Shown: positions 1 through 7,506 of the stretch, piece by piece | Layout of the letters: each line of letters starts with the position of its first letter | Numbering within the stretch: the first letter of the stretch is position 1 | Source: Streptomyces sp. NBC_01288 | Lineage (GTDB): Bacteria; Actinomycetota; Actinomycetes; Streptomycetales; Streptomycetaceae | Assembly (NCBI RefSeq): GCF_035982055.1 | Contig: NZ_CP108427.1 | Span: forward strand, 7,997,001 to 8,061,000 | Reading direction: 5' to 3' | Length of the DNA stretch: 64,000 nucleotides | Notes under the pieces: model-generated | Database searches by the model: none | What the model was told of the DNA's origin: nothing | Seen by the model: the letters and a program-made list of their open reading frames with translations, nothing else | Program-made: the position numbers and the translations under genes

Positions 1-176
1 TGGAGGTGACGATCGCCGACGACGGAGTGGGCGGCGCCGATCCAGGGCACGGCTCCGGGCTCATCGGACTCGTCGACCGCGTCGAGGCGATCGGCGGCAA
101 GCTGCACGTCGGCAGCCCACCCGGGGAGGGCACGACCCTGACCGTACGACTGCCGCTTCCCCGGACGGAGGGGTGA
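1..176 (+). CDS. Sensor histidine kinase, C-terminal fragment
   Basis: Only the last 57 codons are inside the window, reading from base 3 to the TGA at 174-176. The fragment ends with an HATPase_c G2 box (GSGLIGLVDRVEAIGG) followed by a short beta-rich tail (GEGTTLTVRLPL). This is how NarL-family, DesK/NreB-type histidine kinases end. The kinase would autophosphorylate and pass phosphate to a response regulator. The obvious partner is the NarL-type regulator at 650-1321, although about 470 bases separate the two, which is unusual for such pairs. The sensing domain lies outside the window, so the signal is unknown. Confidence 0.85.
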   Translation, partial: EVTIADDGVGGADPGHGSGLIGLVDRVEAIGGKLHVGSPPGEGTTLTVRLPLPRTEG

Positions 177-251
177 CCGCCCGATGCGTACGCGATGGGG
201 TCCAGGTCGGGGGAGCCGTGGACTCGGTGACGTCGCGTACGCGTCGGGCGG
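177..251 (+). terminator. 19-bp inverted repeat after the kinase gene
   Basis: Bases 177-195 and 233-251 are complementary over 19 positions with a single G-U type pair, separated by a 37-base loop. The left arm starts directly after the kinase stop codon. It fits a strong rho-independent type terminator without a U tract, as is common in Streptomyces. Confidence 0.65.
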
Positions 252-649
252 TCTTCTCGGACGGAGAGGCAGCCGTCCGGTTCTAGGTGTGCTCCGAAGC
301 TCTGGCTTGTAGGCGCTTGGCGCGGATGATGTCGGGGTCGCGCGGGTCCAGGAGGTCCTTCAAGGACCGTGTGCCGTCCTCGTACGGGCGGACACGGACC
401 GACCGCCGTCGTCTGTCCGCCCGTGTCCGCCGCATCTCCCGCAGCCCTTCCGACCTTCCGACCCGGGGCCCGTCGCCTCTCGCCCGGGTGACCGGTCCGC
501 CTGCATTCGCACTGCTTCGAGAATCCCCCGGACGCGGCGCCGTGTCTTCACGGTCACCCCCCAATTCCCTTACCGGCTAGCCGTACCCGACCCGGTCCGG
601 CAGTCTGTGCGTGGCGCACCGCACCGGTCGGGCAAGGGGAGCCGTGACG
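252..649. other. Non-coding gap with a smaller inverted repeat
   Basis: No convincing gene was found. An 11-bp perfect inverted repeat lies at 387-397 and 421-431. A minus-strand frame at 283-564 ends in a protein-like tail (around RSLKDLLDPRDPDIIRAKRL), but its N-terminal half is low-complexity arginine-rich sequence. It may be the remnant of a lost gene between the kinase and its regulator. The last bases hold the ribosome binding site of the regulator gene (635-641). Confidence 0.35.
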
Positions 650-1321
650 ATGGACGCATCGCAGCAGACCGCGCGGGGACGGATGGTCCTCGCCGACGAC
701 GACGTCCTGCTCAGGGAGGGTCTCGCGAGCCTGTGCGAACGCCTGGGCTACGAGGTGGCGGGCCAGGCCGGCGACGCCGTACGGCTCCTGGAACTGGTCG
801 ACACCGAGCGGCCCGACCTCGCGATCGTCGACATCAGGATGCCGCCCGACCACTCCACCGAGGGCCTGAAGGCGGCCCGCACGATCCGGGAGCGCCACCC
901 CGACACCGGCATCCTTGTGCTGTCGGCGTTCGTCGAGGTCGAGGAGGCGCTGGAGCTGCTGGCCGGCGGGCACAAGGTCGGGTATCTCCTCAAGAGCCGG
1001 ATCACGGTCGTCGACGAGTTCGTCGAGGCCCTCGACCGCATCCACAAGGGCGGCTCGGTCGTCGACCCCTCCCTCGTGCACGAGCTGTTCTCGGCACAGC
1101 GCCGCGACGACCCGCTGTCCTTCCTCAGCACCCGCGAGCGCGAGGTCCTGGCGCTGATGGCGGAGGGCCGCTCCAACGCCGGCATCGGCCGCCGGCTGTG
1201 GGTCACCGAGGGCACCGTCGAGAAACACGTCCGCAGCATCCTGGGCAAACTCCGCCTCCCGGAAGCCGCCGACGACCACCGCCGCGTCCTGGCCGTTCTC
1301 ACGTTCCTGGAGTCCCGCTAG
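650..1321 (+). CDS. NarL/FixJ-family response regulator
   Basis: A 223-residue two-component regulator. The receiver domain (about residues 12-130) has the acidic pair in LADDD, the phosphoacceptor Asp61 in AIVDIRMPP and the conserved Lys in YLLKSR. A LuxR-type helix-turn-helix follows at about 159-205 (LSTREREVLALMAEG, then GTVEKHVRSILGKL). The start at 650 is chosen because AGGGGAG at 635-641 lies 8 bases upstream. In-frame GTG codons at 611 and 644 are worse placed. It probably pairs with the kinase ending at 176. Target genes cannot be deduced. Confidence 0.9.
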   Translation: MDASQQTARGRMVLADDDVLLREGLASLCERLGYEVAGQAGDAVRLLELVDTERPDLAIVDIRMPPDHSTEGLKAARTIRERHPDTGILVLSAFVEVEEALELLAGGHKVGYLLKSRITVVDEFVEALDRIHKGGSVVDPSLVHELFSAQRRDDPLSFLSTREREVLALMAEGRSNAGIGRRLWVTEGTVEKHVRSILGKLRLPEAADDHRRVLAVLTFLESR

Positions 1322-1418
1322 GAGGACCGGCCGGACATCCGACAATCGTTCCGGCAGGAGTTCCGCCGGGCGTGTCCGGCGTTGTCCACAGCCCCGCCGC
1401 GCTGTCACTCCGCGCCAG

Positions 1419-1431
1419 TAGGGTGGGAAAC
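1419..1431 (+). promoter_or_regulatory. Putative uvrC -10 element and leaderless start
   Basis: TAGGGT at 1419-1424 matches the Streptomyces HrdB -10 consensus (TAGRRT) and lies 7 bases before the uvrC ATG at 1432. There is no Shine-Dalgarno sequence between them. The transcript may start at or next to the start codon. No clear -35 was found. Confidence 0.4.
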
Positions 1432-3483
1432 ATGGCCGATCCCTCCAGCTACCGCCCCAGGCCGGGAGAGATCCCGGACTCGCCCGGGGTCTACAGATTC
1501 CGCGACGAGCACCGCCGGGTGATCTACGTCGGAAAGGCGAAGAGCCTGCGCCAGCGCCTGGCGAACTACTTCCAGGACCTGGCCGGACTCCACCCGCGCA
1601 CGCGCACGATGGTCACCACGGCCGCGTCGGTGGAGTGGACGGTGGTGTCCACGGAGGTCGAGGCCCTCCAGCTGGAGTACTCCTGGATCAAGGAGTACGA
1701 CCCCCGGTTCAACGTCAAGTACCGCGACGACAAGAGCTACCCGTACCTCGCGGTGACGATGAACGAGGAGTACCCGCGCGTGCAGGTGATGCGCGGTCAC
1801 AAGAAGAAGGGCGTCCGCTACTTCGGGCCCTACGGCCACGCCTGGGCGATCCGCGACACCGTGGACCTCCTGCTGCGCGTGTTCCCCGTCCGTACCTGCT
1901 CGGCCGGCGTCTTCAAGAACGCCGCGCGCACCGGCCGCCCCTGTCTGCTCGGCTACATCGGCAAGTGCTCCGCCCCTTGCGTCGGCCGCGTCTCCGAGGA
2001 GGAGCACCGCGAACTGGCCGAGGAGTTCAGCGACTTCATGGCCGGCCGCACGGGCACGTACATCCGCCGTCTGGAGAAGCAGATGACGGACGCGGCCGAG
2101 GAGATGGAGTACGAGCGGGCCGCCCGCCTGCGCGACGACATCGACGCCCTCAAGAAGGCCATGGAGAAGAGCGCGGTCGTCCTCGCCGACGCCACCGACG
2201 CCGACCTGATCGCCGTGGCCGAGGACGAGTTGGAGGCGGCCGTCCAGATCTTCCACGTCCGCGGCGGACGCGTGCGCGGCCAGCGCGGCTGGGTCACCGA
2301 CAAGGTCGAGGACGTCACCACCGCGGCCCTCGTCGAGCACGCCCTCCAGCAGCTCTACGGCGAGGAGACCGGGGACTCCGTCCCCAAGGAGGTCCTCGTC
2401 CCGGCCCTGCCCGACCCCGTGGAGCCGGTCCAGCAGTGGCTGACCGACCGGCGCGGGGCGAACGTGTCGCTGCGCATCCCGCAGCGCGGCGACAAGAAGT
2501 CCCTCATGGAGACCGTCGCGCGCAACGCCCAGCAGTCGCTGATCCTCCACAAGACCAAGCGCGCCTCCGACCTCACCACCCGCTCACGCGCCCTGGAGGA
2601 GATCTCAGACGCCCTCGACCTGGACAGCGCCCCCCTCAGAATCGAGTGCTACGACATCTCGCACCTCCAGGGCGACGACGTCGTGGCCTCCATGGTCGTC
2701 TTCGAGGACGGGCTGTCGCGCAAGAGCGAGTACCGCCGCTTCCAGATCAAGGGCTTCGAGGGCCAGGACGACGTCCGCTCGATGCACGAGGTGATCACCC
2801 GCCGCTTCCGGCGCTATCTCGCCGAGAAGGAGAAGACGGGGGAGTGGGCGGACGGCGACGAGCTGAGCGACCTGAAGGACGACGAGGGCCGCCCCAAGCG
2901 GTTCGCCTACCCGCCGCAGCTCGTCGTGGTCGACGGCGGCCAGCCGCAGGTCGCCGCCGCCAAGCGGGCCCTGGACGAGCTGGGCATCGACGACATCGCC
3001 GTGTGCGGCCTCGCCAAGCGCCTGGAGGAGGTCTGGCTCCCGGACGACGACGACCCGGTGGTCCTGCCCCGCACCAGCGAGGGCCTCTACCTCCTCCAGC
3101 GCGTCCGCGACGAGGCCCACCGCTTCGCGATCACCTACCAGCGCGCCAAGCGTGCCAAGCGGTTCCGGGCGAGCCCCCTGGACGACGTGCCCGGCCTCGG
3201 CGAGACACGCAAACAGGCACTGATCAAGCACTTCGGTTCGGTGAAGAAGCTGCGGTCCGCGACAATCGACCAGATCTGCGAGGTTCCGGGCATAGGTCGC
3301 AAGACCGCCGAGACCATCGCGGTGGCCCTCGCCCAGGCGGCCCCGGCCGCACCCGCCGTGAACACGGCGACTGGAGAGATCATGGAAGACATGGAAGACG
3401 GGACACCCGGGACCACGGCGGGTGCCCCAGGGGAGCCCGTACCCGCGGGAGCCCCGGACGAGCGACGGGGGCAGGAGACATGA
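1432..3483 (+). CDS. uvrC: Excinuclease ABC subunit C (UvrC)
   Basis: 683 residues. UvrC makes both incisions around DNA lesions in nucleotide excision repair after loading by UvrA and UvrB. The GIY-YIG nuclease is N-terminal (GVYRF around residue 20, VIYVGKAKSLRQRL around 30-43). A UVR motif for UvrB contact follows near residues 210-245 (EYERAARLRDDIDALK), then the RNase H-like endonuclease domain (IECYDISHLQG). The C-terminus has tandem helix-hairpin-helix motifs (DDVPGLGETRKQALIKHFGS, EVPGIGRKTAETIA) and a roughly 40-residue acidic tail. The ATG at 1432 begins MADPSSYRPRPGEIPDSPG as in Streptomyces orthologues. Its TGA overlaps the rapZ ATG, so translation is probably coupled. Confidence 0.97.
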   Translation: MADPSSYRPRPGEIPDSPGVYRFRDEHRRVIYVGKAKSLRQRLANYFQDLAGLHPRTRTMVTTAASVEWTVVSTEVEALQLEYSWIKEYDPRFNVKYRDDKSYPYLAVTMNEEYPRVQVMRGHKKKGVRYFGPYGHAWAIRDTVDLLLRVFPVRTCSAGVFKNAARTGRPCLLGYIGKCSAPCVGRVSEEEHRELAEEFSDFMAGRTGTYIRRLEKQMTDAAEEMEYERAARLRDDIDALKKAMEKSAVVLADATDADLIAVAEDELEAAVQIFHVRGGRVRGQRGWVTDKVEDVTTAALVEHALQQLYGEETGDSVPKEVLVPALPDPVEPVQQWLTDRRGANVSLRIPQRGDKKSLMETVARNAQQSLILHKTKRASDLTTRSRALEEISDALDLDSAPLRIECYDISHLQGDDVVASMVVFEDGLSRKSEYRRFQIKGFEGQDDVRSMHEVITRRFRRYLAEKEKTGEWADGDELSDLKDDEGRPKRFAYPPQLVVVDGGQPQVAAAKRALDELGIDDIAVCGLAKRLEEVWLPDDDDPVVLPRTSEGLYLLQRVRDEAHRFAITYQRAKRAKRFRASPLDDVPGLGETRKQALIKHFGSVKKLRSATIDQICEVPGIGRKTAETIAVALAQAAPAAPAVNTATGEIMEDMEDGTPGTTAGAPGEPVPAGAPDERRGQET

Positions 3484-4484
3484 GCGAACAAGAGAAGCAG
3501 CCCACAGCGGACCGAGATCGGACGCACAAGGAAACCGGCGACGATCAAGCTCCACAGCAAGAGGTCCAGGACGACGGAGCACAGGTGAGTACGGACAGCA
3601 CGACACCCGGGGTGCCCGAAGCGGCCATCCCCGAACTGGTGATCATCTCCGGCATGTCCGGAGCCGGGCGGTCCACCGCCGCCAAGTGCCTGGAGGACCT
3701 CGGCTGGTTCGTCGTCGACAACCTCCCGCCCGCCCTGATCCCCACCATGGTGGAGCTCGGCGCCCGCTCCCAGGGCAACGTGGCACGGATCGCGGTCGTC
3801 GTCGACGTCCGCGGACGGCGCTTCTTCGACAACCTCCGCGAGTCCCTCGCCGACCTGGCCTCCAAGCAGGTCACCCGGCGGATCGTCTTCCTGGAGTCCT
3901 CCGACGACGCCCTGGTGCGCCGCTTCGAGTCGGTGCGCCGCCCCCACCCCCTCCAGGGCGACGGCCGCATCGTCGACGGCATCGACGCCGAACGCGAACT
4001 GCTGCGCGAACTGCGCGGCGACGCCGACCTCGTCATCGACACCTCCAGCCTCAACGTCCACGAACTGCGCGCCAAGATGGACGCCCAGTTCGCCGGCGAG
4101 GAGGAGCCCGAACTGCGGGCCACCGTCATGTCCTTCGGCTTCAAGTACGGCCTCCCGGTCGACGCCGACCTCGTCGCCGACATGCGCTTCCTGCCCAACC
4201 CGCACTGGATCCCGGAGCTGCGCCCCTTCAACGGCCTCAACGAAGAGGTCTCGGCGTACGTCTTCAACCAGCCCGGCGCCAAGGAGTTCCTCGACCGCTA
4301 CGCCGAGCTGCTGCGGCTCATCGCGGCCGGCTACCGGCGCGAGGGCAAGCGGTACGTGACGATCGCGATCGGCTGCACCGGCGGCAAGCACCGCTCGGTC
4401 GCCACGGCGGAGAAGCTCGCCGCGCGGCTCGTGGCCGAGGGCGTGGAGACGGTGGTCGTACACCGGGACATGGGACGGGAATGA
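3480..4484 (+). CDS. rapZ: RNase adaptor / nucleotide-binding protein RapZ
   Basis: 334 residues, family RapZ (YvcJ). In E. coli RapZ guides RNase E to the small RNA GlmZ and so controls glucosamine-6-phosphate synthesis. Its actinobacterial role is less clear, but the gene sits in the conserved uvrC-rapZ-yvcK-whiA block. The P-loop at residues 58-65 reads GMSGAGRS, with Arg where the classical Walker A has Lys. The C-terminal domain has the conserved IAIGCTGGKHRSV and HRDMGRE tail. The first 50 residues are a charged, low-complexity extension. A GTG at 3585 with GGAG upstream is an alternative start. The ATG at 3480 overlaps the uvrC stop and has AGGAG in front. Confidence 0.93.
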   Translation: MSEQEKQPTADRDRTHKETGDDQAPQQEVQDDGAQVSTDSTTPGVPEAAIPELVIISGMSGAGRSTAAKCLEDLGWFVVDNLPPALIPTMVELGARSQGNVARIAVVVDVRGRRFFDNLRESLADLASKQVTRRIVFLESSDDALVRRFESVRRPHPLQGDGRIVDGIDAERELLRELRGDADLVIDTSSLNVHELRAKMDAQFAGEEEPELRATVMSFGFKYGLPVDADLVADMRFLPNPHWIPELRPFNGLNEEVSAYVFNQPGAKEFLDRYAELLRLIAAGYRREGKRYVTIAIGCTGGKHRSVATAEKLAARLVAEGVETVVVHRDMGRE

Positions 4485-5548
4485 CAGGACGTAGCCCACG
4501 GCTGGGCAGGCTGCGCCGCGTGGTGCCCGAAGGACGGACGACCAGGCCCGTGGAGGCCCGTGGCGGCAAGCCGCGCCGGCGCGGCACCCAGCCCAAGGTG
4601 GTCGCCCTCGGCGGCGGCATGGGCCTGTCCGCCTCGCTCACCGCACTGCGCCGCATCACCGGCGACCTCACCGCCGTCGTCACCGTGGCCGACGACGGCG
4701 GCTCCAGCGGACGCCTGCGCGACGAACTGGGCGTGCTGCCCCCCGGCGACCTGCGCAAGGCCCTCGCCGCGCTGTGCGGCGACGACGACTGGGGCCAGAC
4801 CTGGGCCCGCGTCATCCAGCACCGCTTCCAGTCCAAGGGCGACCTGCACGAACACGCGGTCGGCAATCTGCTGATCGTCGCCCTGTGGGAGCAGCTCGGC
4901 GACCACGTCCAGGCCCTCGACCTGGTCGGCAAGCTGCTCGGCGCGCACGGGCGCGTGCTGCCCATGTCCGCCGTACCGCTGGAGCTCCAGGCCCTGGTCA
5001 AGGGGCACGATCCGGCGCGGCCCGACGACGTCGACACCGTCCGGGGACAGGCGACCGTCGCCCTCACCCCCGGTGAGGTGATGTCCGTGCACGTCGTGCC
5101 GCACGACCCGCCGGCCGTGCCCGAGGCCGTCGCCGCCGTGCTCGACGCGGACTGGGTGGTGCTCGGTCCCGGCTCCTGGTTCTCGTCCGTCATCCCGCAC
5201 CTGCTGGTGCCGGAACTGCTCGACGCGCTCACCGAGACGAAGGCGCGCCGGGTACTCTCCCTGAACCTCGCGCCGCAGCCCGGAGAAACCGATGGCTTCT
5301 CCCCGCAGCGTCATTTGGAGGTTTTGGGACGACACGCCCCTAAACTCGCCCTGGACGTGGTGCTGGCCGACGAGGCCGCCGTGCCCGATCGTGCGTCGCT
5401 CACCGAAGCCGCCAAGCGGCTGGACGCCGCGGTCGAGCTGGCGCCGGTGGCCCGGACCGACGGAACTCCAAGGCACGACCCGGAGCTGTTGGCCGCCGCG
5501 TACGACCGTATTTTTCGGATGCATGGAAGGATCGGCCCATGGCGATGA
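4481..5548 (+). CDS. yvcK: YvcK/CofD-like nucleotide-sugar binding protein
   Basis: 355 residues, gluconeogenesis factor YvcK (UPF0052, CofD-like fold). Homologues bind UDP-sugars such as UDP-GlcNAc and link central carbon flow to cell-wall synthesis and shape. The conserved VALGGGMGLSASL loop is near residues 45-57, followed by VTVADDGGSSGRLR and LGVLPPGDLRKALAAL. A basic N-terminal extension of about 40 residues is typical of streptomycetes. The start codon overlaps the rapZ stop (ATGA), and the 3' end overlaps the whiA start by 10 bases. The three proteins are therefore probably made in step. Confidence 0.93.
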   Translation: MTGRSPRLGRLRRVVPEGRTTRPVEARGGKPRRRGTQPKVVALGGGMGLSASLTALRRITGDLTAVVTVADDGGSSGRLRDELGVLPPGDLRKALAALCGDDDWGQTWARVIQHRFQSKGDLHEHAVGNLLIVALWEQLGDHVQALDLVGKLLGAHGRVLPMSAVPLELQALVKGHDPARPDDVDTVRGQATVALTPGEVMSVHVVPHDPPAVPEAVAAVLDADWVVLGPGSWFSSVIPHLLVPELLDALTETKARRVLSLNLAPQPGETDGFSPQRHLEVLGRHAPKLALDVVLADEAAVPDRASLTEAAKRLDAAVELAPVARTDGTPRHDPELLAAAYDRIFRMHGRIGPWR

Positions 5549-6528
5549 CGGCAGCGGTGAAGGATGAGATCTCCCGGCTCCCCGTCACCCGGACCTGCTG
5601 CAGGAAGGCGGAGGTCTCCGCCATTCTGCGGTTCGCCGGAGGCCTCCACCTGGTGAGCGGGCGCATCGTGATCGAGGCGGAGCTGGACACCGCGATGGCG
5701 GCGCGCCGGCTCAAGCGGGACATCCTGGAGATCTTCGGCCACAGCTCCGAACTGATCGTGATGGCGCCCGGCGGACTCCGCCGCGGTTCCCGTTACGTCG
5801 TCCGGGTGGTTGCGGGCGGCGATCAGCTGGCCCGGCAGACGGGCCTCGTGGACGGCCGCGGACGCCCCATCCGGGGCCTGCCGCCGCAGGTCGTCTCGGG
5901 GGCCACCTGTGACGCGGAGGCGGCCTGGAGAGGCGCGTTCCTGGCGCACGGCTCGCTGACCGAGCCCGGCCGGTCCTCCTCCCTGGAGGTGACCTGCCCG
6001 GGTCCGGAGGCCGCGCTCGCACTGGTCGGCGCCGCGCGCCGGCTGTCGATCGCGGCGAAGGCGCGCGAGGTGCGCGGGGTCGACCGGGTGGTCGTCCGTG
6101 ACGGCGACGCGATCGGCGCCCTGCTCACCCGGCTCGGCGCGCACGAGTCGGTGCTGGCCTGGGAGGAGCGCCGGATGCGCCGCGAGGTGCGCGCCACGGC
6201 GAACCGGCTCGCCAACTTCGACGACGCCAACCTCCGCCGCTCGGCCCGCGCGGCCGTGGCCGCCGGCGCCCGCGTACAGCGTGCCCTGGAGATCCTCGCC
6301 GACGAGGTCCCCGAGCACCTCGCGGCGGCAGGCCGCCTGCGCATGGACCACAAGCAGGCCTCCCTGGAGGAACTGGGCGCCCTCGCCGACCCGCCGCTCA
6401 CCAAGGACGCGGTGGCCGGCCGAATCCGCCGACTGCTGGCGATGGCAGACAAGCGGGCCCAGGACCTCGGCATCCCGGGCACGGAGTCCAGCATCACCGA
6501 GGAGATGGCCGACAACATGGTCGGCTGA
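5539..6528 (+). CDS. whiA: Sporulation regulator WhiA
   Basis: 329 residues. WhiA is the DNA-binding regulator that works with WhiB to switch Streptomyces aerial hyphae to sporulation septation; in firmicutes it affects division and chromosome segregation. The N-terminal half is a catalytically inactive LAGLIDADG homing-endonuclease fold (CCRKAEVSAILRFAGGLHL near residues 15-35). The C-terminal part is a helix-turn-helix domain (SLEELGALADPPLTKDAVAG, then RIRRLLAMAD). ATG at 5539 lies inside the end of yvcK and gives the expected MAMTAAVKDEISRLPV start. No frame damage was seen. Confidence 0.97.
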   Translation: MAMTAAVKDEISRLPVTRTCCRKAEVSAILRFAGGLHLVSGRIVIEAELDTAMAARRLKRDILEIFGHSSELIVMAPGGLRRGSRYVVRVVAGGDQLARQTGLVDGRGRPIRGLPPQVVSGATCDAEAAWRGAFLAHGSLTEPGRSSSLEVTCPGPEAALALVGAARRLSIAAKAREVRGVDRVVVRDGDAIGALLTRLGAHESVLAWEERRMRREVRATANRLANFDDANLRRSARAAVAAGARVQRALEILADEVPEHLAAAGRLRMDHKQASLEELGALADPPLTKDAVAGRIRRLLAMADKRAQDLGIPGTESSITEEMADNMVG

Positions 6529-6540
6529 CGATCACTCGTC

Positions 6541-6575
6541 ACGGATCGACTGACGATCCGTCAATACGCCGGTGT
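6541..6575 (+). repeat. Repeat family unit A (partial)
   Basis: Core of the whiA-downstream repeat: a 4-bp hairpin GACGatcCGTC at 6552-6562 followed by AATACGCCGGTG. The flanks seen in units B to D are missing or degenerate. Confidence 0.5.
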
Positions 6576-6587
6576 CGATGCCCAGTC

Positions 6588-6705
6588 AGGGCGTCGGCAC
6601 CGGCGTTCGTCTGTCGTGGGGTGCCTTGGCTGCGATGCCGACGGGCCGTCAACGCACCGGTGCGGGCCGCCTGTGCGGGCGCGCCTGGTGGATCGGGCCG
6701 GAGGT
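6588..6705 (+). repeat. Repeat family unit B
   Basis: Full unit: AGGGCGTCGGCACCGGCG at the left end (6588-6605), a TTCGTCTGTCGTGGGGTGC box, the hairpin GACGggcCGTC, then CGCACCGGTGCG and GGATCGGGCCGGAGG at the right end. Confidence 0.6.
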
Positions 6706-6782
6706 GGCGGACCGTGAGGGTTTTCCGCTGGGCGAGCGGAAGCCGGCCCTTGCGTCCCCGGGAGGATGTACGGGCTCGTCCG

Positions 6783-6890
6783 AGGGCGTCGGCGTGTTTT
6801 CTGCCCGGGTGCAATTGCCTCGATGTCGACGGGTCGTCAATTCGCCGGTGCGGGCCCCGTCCGGGCGTGTCCGGTGGATCGGCCCGGAGG
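6783..6890 (+). repeat. Repeat family unit C
   Basis: Begins AGGGCGTCGGCGTG, then TTTTCTGCCCGGGTGC, the hairpin GACGggtCGTC and CGCCGGTGCGGGCC, ending GGATCGGCCCGGAGG. It starts 195 bases after unit B and keeps the same order of blocks. Confidence 0.6.
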
Positions 6891-7018
6891 AAAACGACGC
6901 CGACCGGTCGGCGCGAGGGAGCCGACGGCTGAGAGCAGGGCTGCGAGGGCTCCCGCCGGGCGAATGTGTGCCGGCCCGTGTGGTTTTGGGGAAGACCCGA
7001 GGGCCTCCTCGGAAGCCC

Positions 7019-7126
7019 CTGACACCGGCGCTTCTCTGTTGCGGGCGCTCTCGTCTCGATCCCGGCGAGTTGTCGATACACCGGTGCGGGCGCCCCATCA
7101 GCCTGCCGGCTGATCAGGCCCGGGAG
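7019..7126 (+). repeat. Repeat family unit D
   Basis: Begins CTGACACCGGCG, then CTTCTCTGTTGCGGGCGC. The hairpin is GGCGagtTGTC, in which both changed positions still pair by G-U. CACCGGTGCGGGCG follows, and the unit ends TGATCAGGCCCGGGAG. It starts 236 bases after unit C. Confidence 0.55.
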
Positions 7127-7133
7127 AATCAAC

Positions 7134-7194
7134 GACCCGCGCCCCTCAAGGAGAAACGAACCGCGCCCGACCCGCGCCCCTCAAGGGGAAGCGA
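7134..7194 (+). repeat. 26-bp tandem repeat
   Basis: Two copies, 7134-7159 and 7169-7194, 35 bases apart and differing at two positions. Each starts GACCCGCGCCCCTCAAGG. No function is evident. Confidence 0.6.
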
Positions 7195-7470
7195 CCTCCG
7201 CCCGGCCCACACCCCCCAGGGAGATCGGCCGGGCTTGCCCGTGGACCCCCGCGTCGCCCTGCATCGGCCTTGCGCGCCGCCGAACTCGATACAGCTCGGC
7301 CCCGCGCGGCCCACGAGCAACGCCGCCTGAGCCCCCGCGAGGGACACGCGTCGCCCCTCGCCTCCCCGGCACGATCCGCCGCCCCCGCCGAAGTCCCGCA
7401 CCCATCCCGCCATTTGACTGTCCTTGAGGCCCCCTTGACTCGATCATGAAGTGTCATGAGCCTGGCAACT

Positions 7471-7489
7471 GTTCGCCGCTGTGGCGAAC
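7471..7489 (+). promoter_or_regulatory. Inverted repeat before the carboxypeptidase gene
   Basis: A perfect 7-bp inverted repeat, GTTCGCC-N5-GGCGAAC, lies just before the AGGGGG ribosome binding site (7497-7502). Its position fits a repressor operator or a leader hairpin that limits ribosome access. Confidence 0.4.
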
Positions 7490-7506
7490 GATTGCTAGGG
7501 GGATTC

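Larger units (their letters stand above)
6529..7506. other. Long non-coding stretch with a diverged repeat family
   Basis: The 978 bases between whiA and the carboxypeptidase gene contain long open frames on both strands. None has Streptomyces codon usage or family resemblance, and repeat spacing (195 then 236 bases) would change frame. It holds four copies of a direct repeat element, a 26-bp tandem repeat at 7134-7194 and an inverted repeat just before the peptidase ribosome binding site. No coding gene or obvious promoter was identified. Confidence 0.6.

Noticed and set aside
283..564. 93-codon minus-strand gene near the start
   Set aside because: Only the last 35 residues look protein-like and no ribosome binding site is clear. 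Kept as a possible remnant, not a gene.
607..1431. N-terminal extension of UvrC reading back through the response regulator
   Set aside because: The frame is a shadow of the regulator gene. UvrC homology begins at the ATG at 1432.
6572..7330. Long open frames on both strands after whiA (252 and 197 codons)
   Set aside because: Low-complexity Arg/Pro/Gly-rich translations, no family resemblance, and the repeats inside change frame between units. Long chance frames are normal at this GC content.
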